A DNA stretch of 19,448 nucleotides from a bacterium. GTDB lineage: Bacteria; RBG-13-66-14. The stretch covers positions 1 through 19,448 of the forward strand of contig JAIOSI010000085.1 of assembly GCA_021107695.1 (NCBI GenBank), written 5' to 3'. Of the stretch, positions 6,765 through 13,965 are shown in pieces (within the stretch, counting starts at the first letter, position 1; the number at the start of each line of letters is the position of its first letter). A program made the translations under genes and the position numbers. Below the pieces are notes generated by a model. The model was given only the letters and a program-made list of their open reading frames with translations. It ran no database searches and was not told the origin of the DNA.

Positions 6765-7442
6765 ATGCGCTCTTATTCGATTATTGGTCTGGGGCAGTTT
6801 GGAATGAGCGTGGCGCGGATGCTCGCCGATGTTCAACGCGATGGCATCGCCGCCTACGACCTTGACATGCGCAACGTCGAGGCGATTAAGGAGTTTGTAG
6901 CCGTGGCGGCTCTGCTCGATGCCACGGACAAGGCCTCGCTGGTTTCCCAGGGCGTGGATCGCGACGATGTGGCAATCATTGCCATCGGTGGAAACTTTCA
7001 GGCAAGCACCCTGGCAACGATGAACTGCAAAGAGATCGGTGTGCGCTAGGTCATCGCCCGTGCCTTGAGCGAAGAGCATGGTCGGGTGTTGCGTCGGGTC
7101 GGCGCGGACCGGGTTATCTATCCGGAACGCGACCGTGCCGCCAATCTGGTTCAGGCGGTGCTGGTCCCCAACGTAACCCGCTACGCCCGGGTTGCTGGTG
7201 GCTTCGGCGTGGCGCACATCGCCCTGCCAAAGGGCTATGTGGATGTACAGTTGGGCGAGCTTGGCACAGCGGGTAAGGTTCGGGTCATCGCCGTGCTGCG
7301 CCATCCCCCCGCCGACGCGAAGCCCGGTACCCCGCCTGAGGTTGATCAGCAGCCTCAGGCGGTTACTCCGGTTTCCGGTGGCGACACCATCGTTGTCTTC
7401 GGTAAAAACGACGAAATCAACCAGCTTTCGCAGTCGCTATGA
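6765..7442 (+). pseudogene. ktrA: TrkA/KtrA-type potassium uptake regulator, interrupted by in-frame TAG
   Basis: The frame reads as a normal-length KtrA/TrkA regulator of 225 codons except for TAG at 7047-7049 (codon 95). Part one has the RCK-N Rossmann start YSIIGLGQFGMSVARML, the acidic end of the second strand (AYDLD) and the family block ATDKASLVSQGVDRDDVAIIAIG. Directly after the stop the same frame continues VIARALSEEHGRVLRRVGADRVIYPERD, exactly where KtrA proteins have KELGVK-VIARA, then an RCK-C domain (about 140-225). The TAG replaces one linker residue; CAG or AAG to TAG is one base change. RCK proteins gate Ktr/Trk potassium channels by nucleotide binding (family knowledge). No channel gene is nearby. 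Start ATG 6765 follows GGAGG. A TTG at 7065 could restart the C-terminal part but lacks a Shine-Dalgarno. UAG is an ordinary stop elsewhere in the window, so recoding is unlikely. Confidence 0.85.
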
Positions 7443-7608
7443 TATTTTCTGCATTGGCACCTTCGTTGTGTACGTCCGGCTTGGCTAGTACTATTTGTGA
7501 TCCTGTTACCACAGGTATTTGTTATGGTTACGAAGGTTTCTGCAGGCAAACGGCAGCCTCCCATTTTAGAAAGTAGCTGACTTTGTCCAATTTTGCAAAA
7601 GTCCCACT

Positions 7609-8457
7609 ATGATCACCCATCACCCCACGACCCCCGGCGAACTGCGAGAGCTATTATCAGAGCCGACCCCACGGCTTTATCGGGGAAACCTTACCGCCGC
7701 TCCGCTTACAGAGATAGTTGATTACGAGACAGTGGAGCTGGGTGGGCTGGATGATTCGGTGGAGATCCATGCCGCCGACCTGCGCCTGACCGCCGGAGCC
7801 GGGGCAACACTGGATAAGATTGAACAGACCGCCGCCGATGCAGGGCTGGAGTTCATCGGTTCGCCGCTGCTGGAGCCTGCGGCGACGATCTACGACCTGG
7901 CGATTGCCGGAATCTTTGCCCAAACCCAACCACGGGGCGGGCGGCTGGCGGGGCAGGTTACCGGACTCTGGACACCAACCCCGGAGAGCGTATCTCCGCT
8001 ATTGCTGGGAGTCCGAACCGCCAAGGGCGTAACCGGCTACAACCTTGCCCGTGCCGGATTGCTCGGCGTCCCCAGCCTTCCTGCGGTGCGGTACGAACTC
8101 CGCCTGCGGGCAGCCCGACAGCCGAAGCTAGCCTTTGTACGCGGCTTCTCTAGTATTACGAAGGCTAAGGAGTTTCAAGAAGCCGCCGGAGGACGATTCT
8201 GGTCGCTCCCCGGACTCGCTGGAGTAGAGGTGCTGGAGCTTGAAGATGAAACCCGGCTGGCAATCTGGCTCTGCGAAGACGAGGAGCAGGCGATTGCCCC
8301 AGCGGGTTTCTTATCGTTTGAGCCAATGGAGTGGCTACAGCTCAAGGCAGAACTGCGCAAATCGTTAATGCCTTCACCAACTACTCCGGTAGAGAATCCC
8401 GTCTTCAGCGAACTCTGGACTACTGCCCTGGCAATCCCCGCAAGAACAATTGCTTAG
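7609..8457 (+). CDS. FAD-binding (PCMH-type) protein, GlcE/GlcD-like, shortened
   Basis: 282 residues resembling the FAD-binding half of glycolate/lactate oxidase subunits: GAGATLDKIEQTAADAGLEF (63-82) matches the GAGT-L--L---L---G--F element, AATIYDLAIAG the block that follows, and VRTAKGVTGYNLARAGLLG (135-153) the V-TA-G-----NL-RL--GS-GTLG element. The usual GSEGTLG loop is weak here (GLLGVPSL), and the protein is shorter than GlcE (about 350) or GlcD (about 500), so FAD binding or activity may be reduced. ATG start without a strong Shine-Dalgarno. It heads a compact cluster with bcp 13 nt downstream. No iron-sulfur partner (GlcF) is visible. Function beyond FAD-linked oxidoreductase is unknown. 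Confidence 0.72.
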   Translation: MITHHPTTPGELRELLSEPTPRLYRGNLTAAPLTEIVDYETVELGGLDDSVEIHAADLRLTAGAGATLDKIEQTAADAGLEFIGSPLLEPAATIYDLAIAGIFAQTQPRGGRLAGQVTGLWTPTPESVSPLLLGVRTAKGVTGYNLARAGLLGVPSLPAVRYELRLRAARQPKLAFVRGFSSITKAKEFQEAAGGRFWSLPGLAGVEVLELEDETRLAIWLCEDEEQAIAPAGFLSFEPMEWLQLKAELRKSLMPSPTTPVENPVFSELWTTALAIPARTIA

Positions 8458-8470
8458 GAAGGACAACGGA

Positions 8471-8926
8471 ATGCTGGAGATTGGCGAGTTGGTGCCGGAG
8501 TGGTCTTCCGTAGATGAACAGGGTAAAACGGTAACCAGCGCGGATCTGCTGGGGAAGCGATTCGTCCTCTATTTCTATCCCCGTGCAAACACCCCCGGTT
8601 GCACTCGCGAGGCGGTGGACTTTCGCGATAGCTACGCGGAGTTCGAGAAGCTGGGGGTAGCAATCCTCGGTATCTCGGTGGACTCGGTTAAGCGTCAATA
8701 CAATTTCAAAGAGAAGCACTCCCTGCCCTTCAGTCTGCTGTCTGACCCTGACAAAGAAATGGTTATTCCCTTTGGAGCCGAGCGGGATAAGCCCTCCGCC
8801 AAGCGAATAACCTACCTCATCTCTCCGGATGGTCGTGTCGAGGCAGCCTGGTCAAAGGTGAAGGGGGCGGGTCATGTGGATGACCTCCTGACAAAACTAA
8901 ACGAGCTGGTCAAGCAGCATGGATAA
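8471..8926 (+). CDS. bcp: Thioredoxin-dependent peroxiredoxin, BCP/PrxQ family, one-cysteine form
   Basis: 151-residue peroxiredoxin that reduces hydrogen and organic peroxides in the cytoplasm. The active site FYPRANTPGCT places the peroxidatic Cys at 44. In most BCP proteins a resolving Cys follows five residues later; here that position is Val49 (TPGCTREAVDFRD) and no other Cys exists, so the enzyme must be a one-cysteine type resolved by an outside thiol. Other family blocks: LGVAILGISVDSVKRQYNFKEKHSLPFSLLSDPDKE and KRITYLISPDGRV. I start at ATG 8471, which follows AGGAAGG by 8 nt, rather than an upstream in-frame TTG. Its 3' end overlaps rsgA by 8 nt. Confidence 0.93.
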   Translation: MLEIGELVPEWSSVDEQGKTVTSADLLGKRFVLYFYPRANTPGCTREAVDFRDSYAEFEKLGVAILGISVDSVKRQYNFKEKHSLPFSLLSDPDKEMVIPFGAERDKPSAKRITYLISPDGRVEAAWSKVKGAGHVDDLLTKLNELVKQHG

Positions 8927-9857
8927 CGCTGGACAAATAGGATTGGTCATTCGGGTTGACGGTAACCGCACTCGGGTTCGCAGCTCGGAGGGCATAGTCG
9001 TTGACTGCTTCCTGCCCAAAACCCTGCGCCGTGCCGCCCGTCAGCGGGGAACCACCGTCATCGCCGTGGGCGACCGGGTGGAATGGACCCTCACCGACTC
9101 CGGTAGTGGAAAAATCCTCAAAATCCTGCCGAGAGAACATGTCTTCTCTCGTAGCAATCCCACCGACCGCCGCCCCGGCGAGGATGTGTTGGTAACGAAT
9201 CCCGGTCGTCTGCTGGTGATAGACTCCCTCGCCGATCCCACCTTCAATCCCCGCTTGGTTGACCGGATCCTCTGTGCCGCCGAAGCTCAGGATATCCCCG
9301 CCTCAATTATCTGTAACAAATCCGATCTGGTTGCTGAGGATACGATCCCTCCGCTGCTGGAGCGTTATCAGTCAACGGGTTACGAAACGCTGGTAACCAG
9401 CGTTATCAGTGGGCGAGGACTGGATGAGCTGTCCGGCTGGCTTGACACCGGAATTACCCTGTTGAGCGGTCGCTCCGGCGTGGGCAAGTCGTCTCTGCTC
9501 AACGCCCTGGCTCCGGGACTGGGACGGAGGGTGGCAGAAATTTCCGCCGCCACGAATAAAGGTCGGCACACCACTACCGCCACCGAACTGCTTCCCTACA
9601 AAGACGGCTTTGTTATCGACACGCCGGGTATTCGGGAGTTCGGTCTCTGGAGAATCACCAAAGGCAGGCTGGGGCGGCTCTTCCCTGAGTTTGCTCCCTA
9701 TCAGGATCATTGTCATTTTCGCGATTGCCTCCACAACAGCGAGCCGAGATGTGCGGTGAAGACCGCCCTCGCCAAAGATAAAATCAATCAAAAACGGTAC
9801 GAAAGCTACCTGGCGATCCTTACTAACCTCCCCAAAACCCTGCCGTATCTAGGATGA
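8919..9857 (+). CDS. rsgA: Ribosome small-subunit-dependent GTPase A (RsgA/YjeQ)
   Basis: 312-residue circularly permuted GTPase that checks late 30S subunit maturation. N-terminal OB fold (about 1-70), then the G motifs in permuted order: G4 NKSD (133-136), G1 GRSGVGKS (174-181), the G2 region GRHTTT (205-210) and G3 DTPG (224-227). The C-terminal zinc finger is C265-x4-C270-x-H272-x5-C278, complete. Length is normal. It overlaps bcp by 8 nt and mnmE by 4 nt, so the three are co-translated. Together with rsfS, rlmH and mnmE it makes this window rich in translation genes. Confidence 0.96.
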   Translation: MDNAGQIGLVIRVDGNRTRVRSSEGIVVDCFLPKTLRRAARQRGTTVIAVGDRVEWTLTDSGSGKILKILPREHVFSRSNPTDRRPGEDVLVTNPGRLLVIDSLADPTFNPRLVDRILCAAEAQDIPASIICNKSDLVAEDTIPPLLERYQSTGYETLVTSVISGRGLDELSGWLDTGITLLSGRSGVGKSSLLNALAPGLGRRVAEISAATNKGRHTTTATELLPYKDGFVIDTPGIREFGLWRITKGRLGRLFPEFAPYQDHCHFRDCLHNSEPRCAVKTALAKDKINQKRYESYLAILTNLPKTLPYLG

Positions 9858-11212
9858 GTCAACGCGACACAATTGTAGCGATTGCTACCGCCCCGGGGCG
9901 GGGGGCGATTGACATTGTCCGGCTCAGTGGCGTGCGGGCGGTGGCAATCGCCGACAGCTTCCTCACCCCCCGACCATCGGAGAAGCCGTCCCAGCGGATT
10001 TACCTTGCCAACGCCGAGCTGGGGCTGCTGGATCAGCTGACGGTGATTCGCTACGAGGCTCCGGCGAGCTACACCGGTGATGATGCCGTCGAGCTGTTCT
10101 GCCACGGTGGCGGCGTAATCGCCCGACGGCTGGTGGAGCTAGCGGTACAGGCGGGAGCCCGTCCCGCCGCTGCCGGGGAGTTCACCCGTCGTGCCTGGGA
10201 GGCGGAAAAGCTGGATCTGCTTCAGGCGGAAGCGGTGGGGAAAATCGCCGATGCCGCTTCCCTCTCCGGGGTGCGACTGTTGGAGCGTCAGCTCAGTGGA
10301 GCGTTGTCGGAACAGCTGAAGGAACGGCGTAATGAGCTTCTCGCCCTCTCCGCTCGGCTGGAAGCGGAGCTGTCCTATCCAGAGGAGAGCCTCACGATAA
10401 ACCGCTCAGAGCTTGAATCCCAGCTTGCCAGTTTGACTGGAGAGCTAGAGCGACTGCTCTCCACCGCCGACTTCGCCCGCACCGCTATCTCCGGTGCCGT
10501 GGTTGTCCTGGCAGGGGCGGAGAACGTCGGCAAGTCCAGTCTCTTCAACGCCCTCCTCGGCGCGGAAGCCGCCCTGGTAACCAACCTTCCCGGCACCACC
10601 CGAGATGCCCTGAGTGGACGGCTGCAACTGGGCGAGCTGACGGCGACCCTCTACGACACAGCGGGGCGACCGGAGCAATGGCGCGATGAACTGACCGCTC
10701 TGGCGGCTGATCGAGCGGAACGAGCAGCCACCTCCGCCGACCGCTTGCTCTTGGTGATTGACGCTTCCTCGCCTCATCCTCCCGCCTGGGCAGCAGGCGA
10801 GGTCGCCGCTACTCCAACCCTCCTGCTGGCGAACAAGACCGACCTGATTGGGCGGGAGCTGGCTCTGAAGCGGGGGCGGGAAATCGCCGCACACTTTGGT
10901 CTGAGCGAATCACAGGTACTGGCGGTCTCTGCCCGGGACGGCAGCGGACTTGACCAGCTTCGGGAACGACTCTCGGCTGGACTAACCCCTCCGGAATCCG
11001 ACCTTGCCCTGACCTCGGTTCGCCAGCAGGAGGGCATCGCCAAGGCTGTCGAAGCTCTGGAGAGAGCCACCGTGCAGCTTCAGTGCGATGGCTGGGATAT
11101 TGCCTCGGTGGAACTGATGAACGCCCGCCGCAGTCTGGAAGAGGTTCTTGGCGTGGTTACCGACGAAGCAGTGCTGGACACTCTCTTCAACAGCTTTTGC
11201 GTCGGAAAATAA
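9854..11212 (+). CDS. mnmE: tRNA uridine-5-carboxymethylaminomethyl modification GTPase MnmE
   Basis: 452 residues. MnmE, with MnmG, adds the (carboxymethyl)aminomethyl group at U34 of several tRNAs. N-terminal tetrahydrofolate-binding domain starting DTIVAIATAPGRGAIDIVRLSG, a helical domain, then an inserted G domain: G1 GAENVGKS (221-228), G2 GTTRD (247-251), G3 DTAG (268-271), G4 NKTD (327-330). The C-terminus FCVGK is the conserved FC-GK whose Cys is needed for activity. The start codon overlaps the rsgA stop in ATGA. No mnmG is seen. No clear terminator follows, and the next gene has its own promoter. Confidence 0.97.
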   Translation: MSQRDTIVAIATAPGRGAIDIVRLSGVRAVAIADSFLTPRPSEKPSQRIYLANAELGLLDQLTVIRYEAPASYTGDDAVELFCHGGGVIARRLVELAVQAGARPAAAGEFTRRAWEAEKLDLLQAEAVGKIADAASLSGVRLLERQLSGALSEQLKERRNELLALSARLEAELSYPEESLTINRSELESQLASLTGELERLLSTADFARTAISGAVVVLAGAENVGKSSLFNALLGAEAALVTNLPGTTRDALSGRLQLGELTATLYDTAGRPEQWRDELTALAADRAERAATSADRLLLVIDASSPHPPAWAAGEVAATPTLLLANKTDLIGRELALKRGREIAAHFGLSESQVLAVSARDGSGLDQLRERLSAGLTPPESDLALTSVRQQEGIAKAVEALERATVQLQCDGWDIASVELMNARRSLEEVLGVVTDEAVLDTLFNSFCVGK

Positions 11213-11331
11213 AAGGGATAATCACTATAAATTACAAGCTGATACCATTATTTTTACAGCGAGCATCTTTGCTTGGCCGCCTCATCAGCCGGAGTTGCAT
11301 TACACCTCCGAAAAAGGCGTAGGGACGGCGG

Positions 11332-11346
11332 TGGCACGCTTCTTGC
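11332..11346 (+). promoter_or_regulatory. Sigma-54 (-24/-12) promoter of usp
   Basis: TGGCACG (11332-11338), four bases, then TTGC (11343-11346) match the sigma-54 consensus TGGCACG-N4-TTGCW, with GG and GC exactly 12 bp apart; only the last base (G for W) differs. Transcription would start near 11358, about 150 nt before usp. An upstream activator site was not recognised. Confidence 0.75.
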
Positions 11347-11385
11347 GTAGTTTGTAACAAGCCTGTTTACTTACAGTTACCCGCA

Positions 11386-11400
11386 GCAACAATCGCGCCA
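11386..11400 (-). promoter_or_regulatory. Second sigma-54-like element, minus strand
   Basis: Read on the minus strand, TGGCGCG-N4-TTGC followed by T fits the sigma-54 consensus with one mismatch (G for A) and the correct 12-bp spacing. It faces the plus-strand element, and the two share an imperfect inverted repeat (GGCGGTGGC at 11327-11335 and GCCACCGCC at 11397-11405). A transcript from it would run antisense into the 3' end of mnmE. Function is uncertain. Confidence 0.35.
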
Positions 11401-11506
11401 CCGCCTTCCTTTTAGCTGGATTACAGATTCGAGGCAATTTACACAGTAGCCGCTCTGCTGGTCCAGTTTTGAGTGATTATCCCAAATAAAAACAGATGGA
11501 GCAGGA

Positions 11507-11938
11507 ATGTACAAAAAGATTCTTTTGATTGGAGACGGCAGCGTCTATTCACACCGGGCGGCAACGGTGGCAGTCGCTCTGGCAAAACTCAGCTCGGCAC
11601 GTCTTTACGGCATCGCCGTGGTGGATTCCAGTATCATCGAAGACTTTCGTGAACACACAGAAATCGAGCAGAAGCGGCTGAAGCGTGACCTCACCCGTTC
11701 TGCCGAGCGCGCAATCAACAGCCTGGCAGCCCTCGCCAAAGAGGACGACCTTCAGCTCATTCCCACGGTGCGGGTCGGGCATTTGAACATCGAGATAATC
11801 AATCTCGCCAACGAGGAGCAGATCGACCTGATAGTCCTCGGTCGCCACGGGCGCACCAGCACCGCTCAGACGACCTACCGCTCCCTGGCTGAGCGGATTC
11901 TGGAAGATGCCGATTGCTCGGTACTGGTCGTGGCTTAG
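11507..11938 (+). CDS. Universal stress protein (UspA family)
   Basis: 143-residue single-domain Usp fold: KKILLIGDGSVYSHRAATVAVALAKLSSARLYGIAVVD at the N-terminus, then DLIVLGRHGRTS---YRSLAERILEDADCSVLVVA. The ATP-binding loop of the family is G-x2-G-x9-G-(S/T); here G112-x2-G115 is present but the third Gly is Arg125 before Ser126, so nucleotide binding may be altered. Usp proteins accumulate under starvation or stress (family knowledge). ATG start after GGAGCAGGA. It lies downstream of a sigma-54 promoter and 19 nt before a secreted-protein gene. Confidence 0.93.
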   Translation: MYKKILLIGDGSVYSHRAATVAVALAKLSSARLYGIAVVDSSIIEDFREHTEIEQKRLKRDLTRSAERAINSLAALAKEDDLQLIPTVRVGHLNIEIINLANEEQIDLIVLGRHGRTSTAQTTYRSLAERILEDADCSVLVVA

Positions 11939-11957
11939 AACTTCCTGGGGAGAAACA

Positions 11958-12809
11958 ATGAGGGCTACAGCTGTTTTGGTGCTGCTCCTGGCTAGTTTTG
12001 TACTTGCCAACGCGGGAGAAGAAATACCGGAGAGTATTGAAGTCGATTTCGCCTGCACCTACGGCGGGCAGGACTATACCGTGAAAACAACCCTGAACTA
12101 CCAGTATTGGTACTACTACTGCGAGTCTATCTTTCTTTACAATTCCGACGGTGCGTTGATCGACGAATACACCAGCCCGGAGCCGGACATTTTTCTGGGA
12201 ATCTACGGTCAGCAGCCGTATCTGGAGGACTTTACCGGCAATGGCGAAACCGAGGTGATTATCTTCACCAATGGCGGAGGCAACGACCCGCTGATCAACC
12301 TGGGCTTGCTGGTGCTACGTCCGACTCCTGCTGGCTTTGAAGAACTATACGCCAGTATGTTCTCTGCCCCCCTGGCAGAGGATCTGGATGACGACGGCGT
12401 GATGGAGATATACACCTTCTCTGCCTGGCAGCCCAGTTTTAGTCTGGCACGGGTTTATCGCTCCAGCTTCATCTGGGATGTCTGGGATTCGAAGGGGGAC
12501 GAGTATTCATCAGCCGATACCGCTGATTACGAGGCGTTCTTCCGCGAAGAGATTGAAACCCGGAAGAGTTTTTATGAGGAAAGAAGCTGGGAAATCCTGC
12601 CCGAAGAACAACTACGGGATGGCTTGGCGGTTCTTCTGCTGGCAACAGTGGCGGGCTTTACCGAGGAGTACGAGAGCTGGTGGTCGGAGATTGAAGCTGA
12701 CCTGAAACAGGCAGTTAGCGAGATTGAGAACGGGGACTGGTCGGAGATAGAAGACATCTTCGCCACACCGGAGTTGTGCCATTCGTTTCTATATGACGAA
12801 CTTTGGTAG
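11958..12809 (+). CDS. Secreted protein with FG-GAP/VCBS-like repeats, function unknown
   Basis: 283 residues. Signal peptide MRATAVLVLLLASFVLANA, with cleavage likely after ANA. Two Asp-rich motifs, LEDFTGNGETEVIIF and AEDLDDDGVMEIYTF, have the D-x-[TD]-G-[ND]-G---E pattern of FG-GAP/VCBS beta-propeller blades, which often bind calcium. The second half is acidic and helical (EEYESWWSEIEADLKQAVSEIENGDWSEIEDIF). I chose ATG 11958, which follows GGGGAG; the longer frame from 11907 overlaps usp and puts a non-signal sequence first. Probably transcribed with usp from the sigma-54 promoter; ends at the strong terminator. No family I can name. Confidence 0.75.
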   Translation: MRATAVLVLLLASFVLANAGEEIPESIEVDFACTYGGQDYTVKTTLNYQYWYYYCESIFLYNSDGALIDEYTSPEPDIFLGIYGQQPYLEDFTGNGETEVIIFTNGGGNDPLINLGLLVLRPTPAGFEELYASMFSAPLAEDLDDDGVMEIYTFSAWQPSFSLARVYRSSFIWDVWDSKGDEYSSADTADYEAFFREEIETRKSFYEERSWEILPEEQLRDGLAVLLLATVAGFTEEYESWWSEIEADLKQAVSEIENGDWSEIEDIFATPELCHSFLYDELW

Positions 12810-12852
12810 GAGCAAACCTTGGCAGGTAGAGGTTGGCTCTGAATCGATATAC

Positions 12853-12895
12853 AAAAAGACGGGGATGCCTTATTGGCTCAAATCCCCGTCTTTTT
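12853..12895. terminator. Bidirectional Rho-independent terminator
   Basis: Perfect 14-nt inverted arms AAAAAGACGGGGAT (12853-12866) and ATCCCCGTCTTTTT (12882-12895) with a 15-nt loop. The GC stem is flanked by A-run and T-run, so it works on both strands. It lies between the convergent ends of the usp transcript and the queC operon. Confidence 0.93.
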
Positions 12896-12918
12896 GCGTT
12901 CAGTGATGTTATTACCAG

Positions 12919-13572
12919 CTACGCCCTGAAGCGATGGGACAGGTCAAGCTCCGCTGCCGCCAGAGCCGCCTTGAGCCGTTTACAGCCGGGACAGCTGCCG
13001 CACATCTGTCCCTTTCTGTCCGAATCGCGATAGCAGGAGTAAATCGAATCCAGCGAGCAACCCAGCTCGGTCAGCCGCCGGATCATCGCCGCCTTATCCA
13101 GATTAACCGTGGGAGCCTCCGCCCGAACCTTGCCCGCCGTGGCGATGAAGATAAAGCGGTCGGCAGCCTCCAGAAAGCCTGCCGTGTTGTCGGCGAAGTC
13201 CCGTCCCTCCTCGACATTCAGCCCCAGAGCAACGGCGGAGAACCCCCGTGCCTCAGCATGGGCTGCTCCGACGGAATAGAGCAGAGCGTTCCGCGCCGGA
13301 ACCCAGAGCTGCTCCGTGGTGGCATCATCTTCCAGTGGTTCGCCGATCAACCCGCCGGTATTCGGCAAATCTTTGTAGGTGGAGAGTCGCTCGGTGTAGA
13401 GTTCGACTTCCAGCTCTTTCGCCTGAGTTCGGACGGCTGCGCGCTCCGCCGTGGCGGCTCGCTGACCATAATCCACAAAGAGAGCCGCCCCCAGTCGCTC
13501 GCTTCGCTTAAGCAAAACAGCGGCGGTGTAGGAGTCCAGTCCTCCGGAGAGCATAACCAGAACCTTACTCAT
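12919..13572 (-). CDS. queC: 7-cyano-7-deazaguanine synthase QueC
   Basis: 217-residue ATP-dependent enzyme turning 7-carboxy-7-deazaguanine into preQ0, the queuosine/archaeosine precursor. N-terminal PP-loop SGGLDS (9-14), mid block VPARNALLYSVGAAHAEARG, and zinc-binding cysteines C180, C191, C194 and C197 (CGSCPGC). I chose ATG 13572, which overlaps the queD stop by one base (TGATG) and sits 6 nt after AGGA; an adjacent ATG at 13575 is nearly equal, and a 13635 start would run far into queD. It is the last gene of the operon, ending at the shared terminator. queE and folE are not in the window. Confidence 0.95.
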   Translation of the reverse strand: MSKVLVMLSGGLDSYTAAVLLKRSERLGAALFVDYGQRAATAERAAVRTQAKELEVELYTERLSTYKDLPNTGGLIGEPLEDDATTEQLWVPARNALLYSVGAAHAEARGFSAVALGLNVEEGRDFADNTAGFLEAADRFIFIATAGKVRAEAPTVNLDKAAMIRRLTELGCSLDSIYSCYRDSDRKGQMCGSCPGCKRLKAALAAAELDLSHRFRA

Positions 13573-13955
13573 CATCCTTCCTCGACTCGCCAGCTGGCAC
13601 GGGAGTTTTCCGATTCCCAGACCGTAACCTCCCAAACCAGCACGGTGGGAGTTTCATTTTTCAGCCGTTCCTGAAGCTGCTCCGCCAGGTAACGCGCCAG
13701 GTTTTCGCTGGTGGGGTTGAGCTTATCAAAGGGTGGAATCTCGTTTAGATAGCGATGGTCGAGCTTGTCGCAAAGCTCCCGCAGGTAGCTCTTCAGCAGC
13801 TTAAAGTCGATTCCCATCCCCAGTTCGTCAAGCCCACGGGTTCGTACCGTTGCCTCAACCAGCCAGTTATGCCCATGCAGATGCTCACAGGCCCCCTCGT
13901 AACCTCGCAGGGCGTGAGCCGAAGAGAAGTCTGCCTTGACCGTTAGAAAGTACAT
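13572..13955 (-). CDS. queD: 6-carboxy-5,6,7,8-tetrahydropterin synthase QueD
   Basis: 127-residue member of the 6-pyruvoyl-tetrahydropterin synthase family. It converts dihydroneopterin triphosphate to carboxytetrahydropterin, an early step of preQ0 synthesis. Zinc ligands are H14 (FSSAHAL), H27 and H29 (CEHLHGHNW); the catalytic Cys is C23; LDHRYLN carries the catalytic Asp-His pair and WES the substrate-binding Glu near the C-terminus. ATG 13955 follows AAAGGA by 6 nt; longer starts upstream would overlap the preceding gene. It lies 10 nt after the NrdD-like gene and is coupled to queC. Confidence 0.95.
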   Translation of the reverse strand: MYFLTVKADFSSAHALRGYEGACEHLHGHNWLVEATVRTRGLDELGMGIDFKLLKSYLRELCDKLDHRYLNEIPPFDKLNPTSENLARYLAEQLQERLKNETPTVLVWEVTVWESENSRASWRVEEG

Positions 13956-13965
13956 TGGTGTCCTT

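Noticed and set aside
7047..7049. TAG in ktrA as pyrrolysine or recoded amber
   Set aside because: Several intact genes in the window end in TAG and no recoding element or suppressor is visible.
6699..7304. 201-codon minus-strand ORF across the ktrA interruption
   Set aside because: Tempting because the plus-strand gene is broken, but the RCK motifs on the plus strand are unmistakable and the antisense protein resembles nothing.
7502..7515. CCTGT-TACC-ACAGG inverted repeat between ktrA and the FAD-domain gene
   Set aside because: Only 5-bp arms and no clear promoter next to it; could be chance, so not called an operator.
12934..13674. 246-codon plus-strand ORF opposite queC and queD
   Set aside because: Both opposing genes have complete catalytic and zinc motifs.
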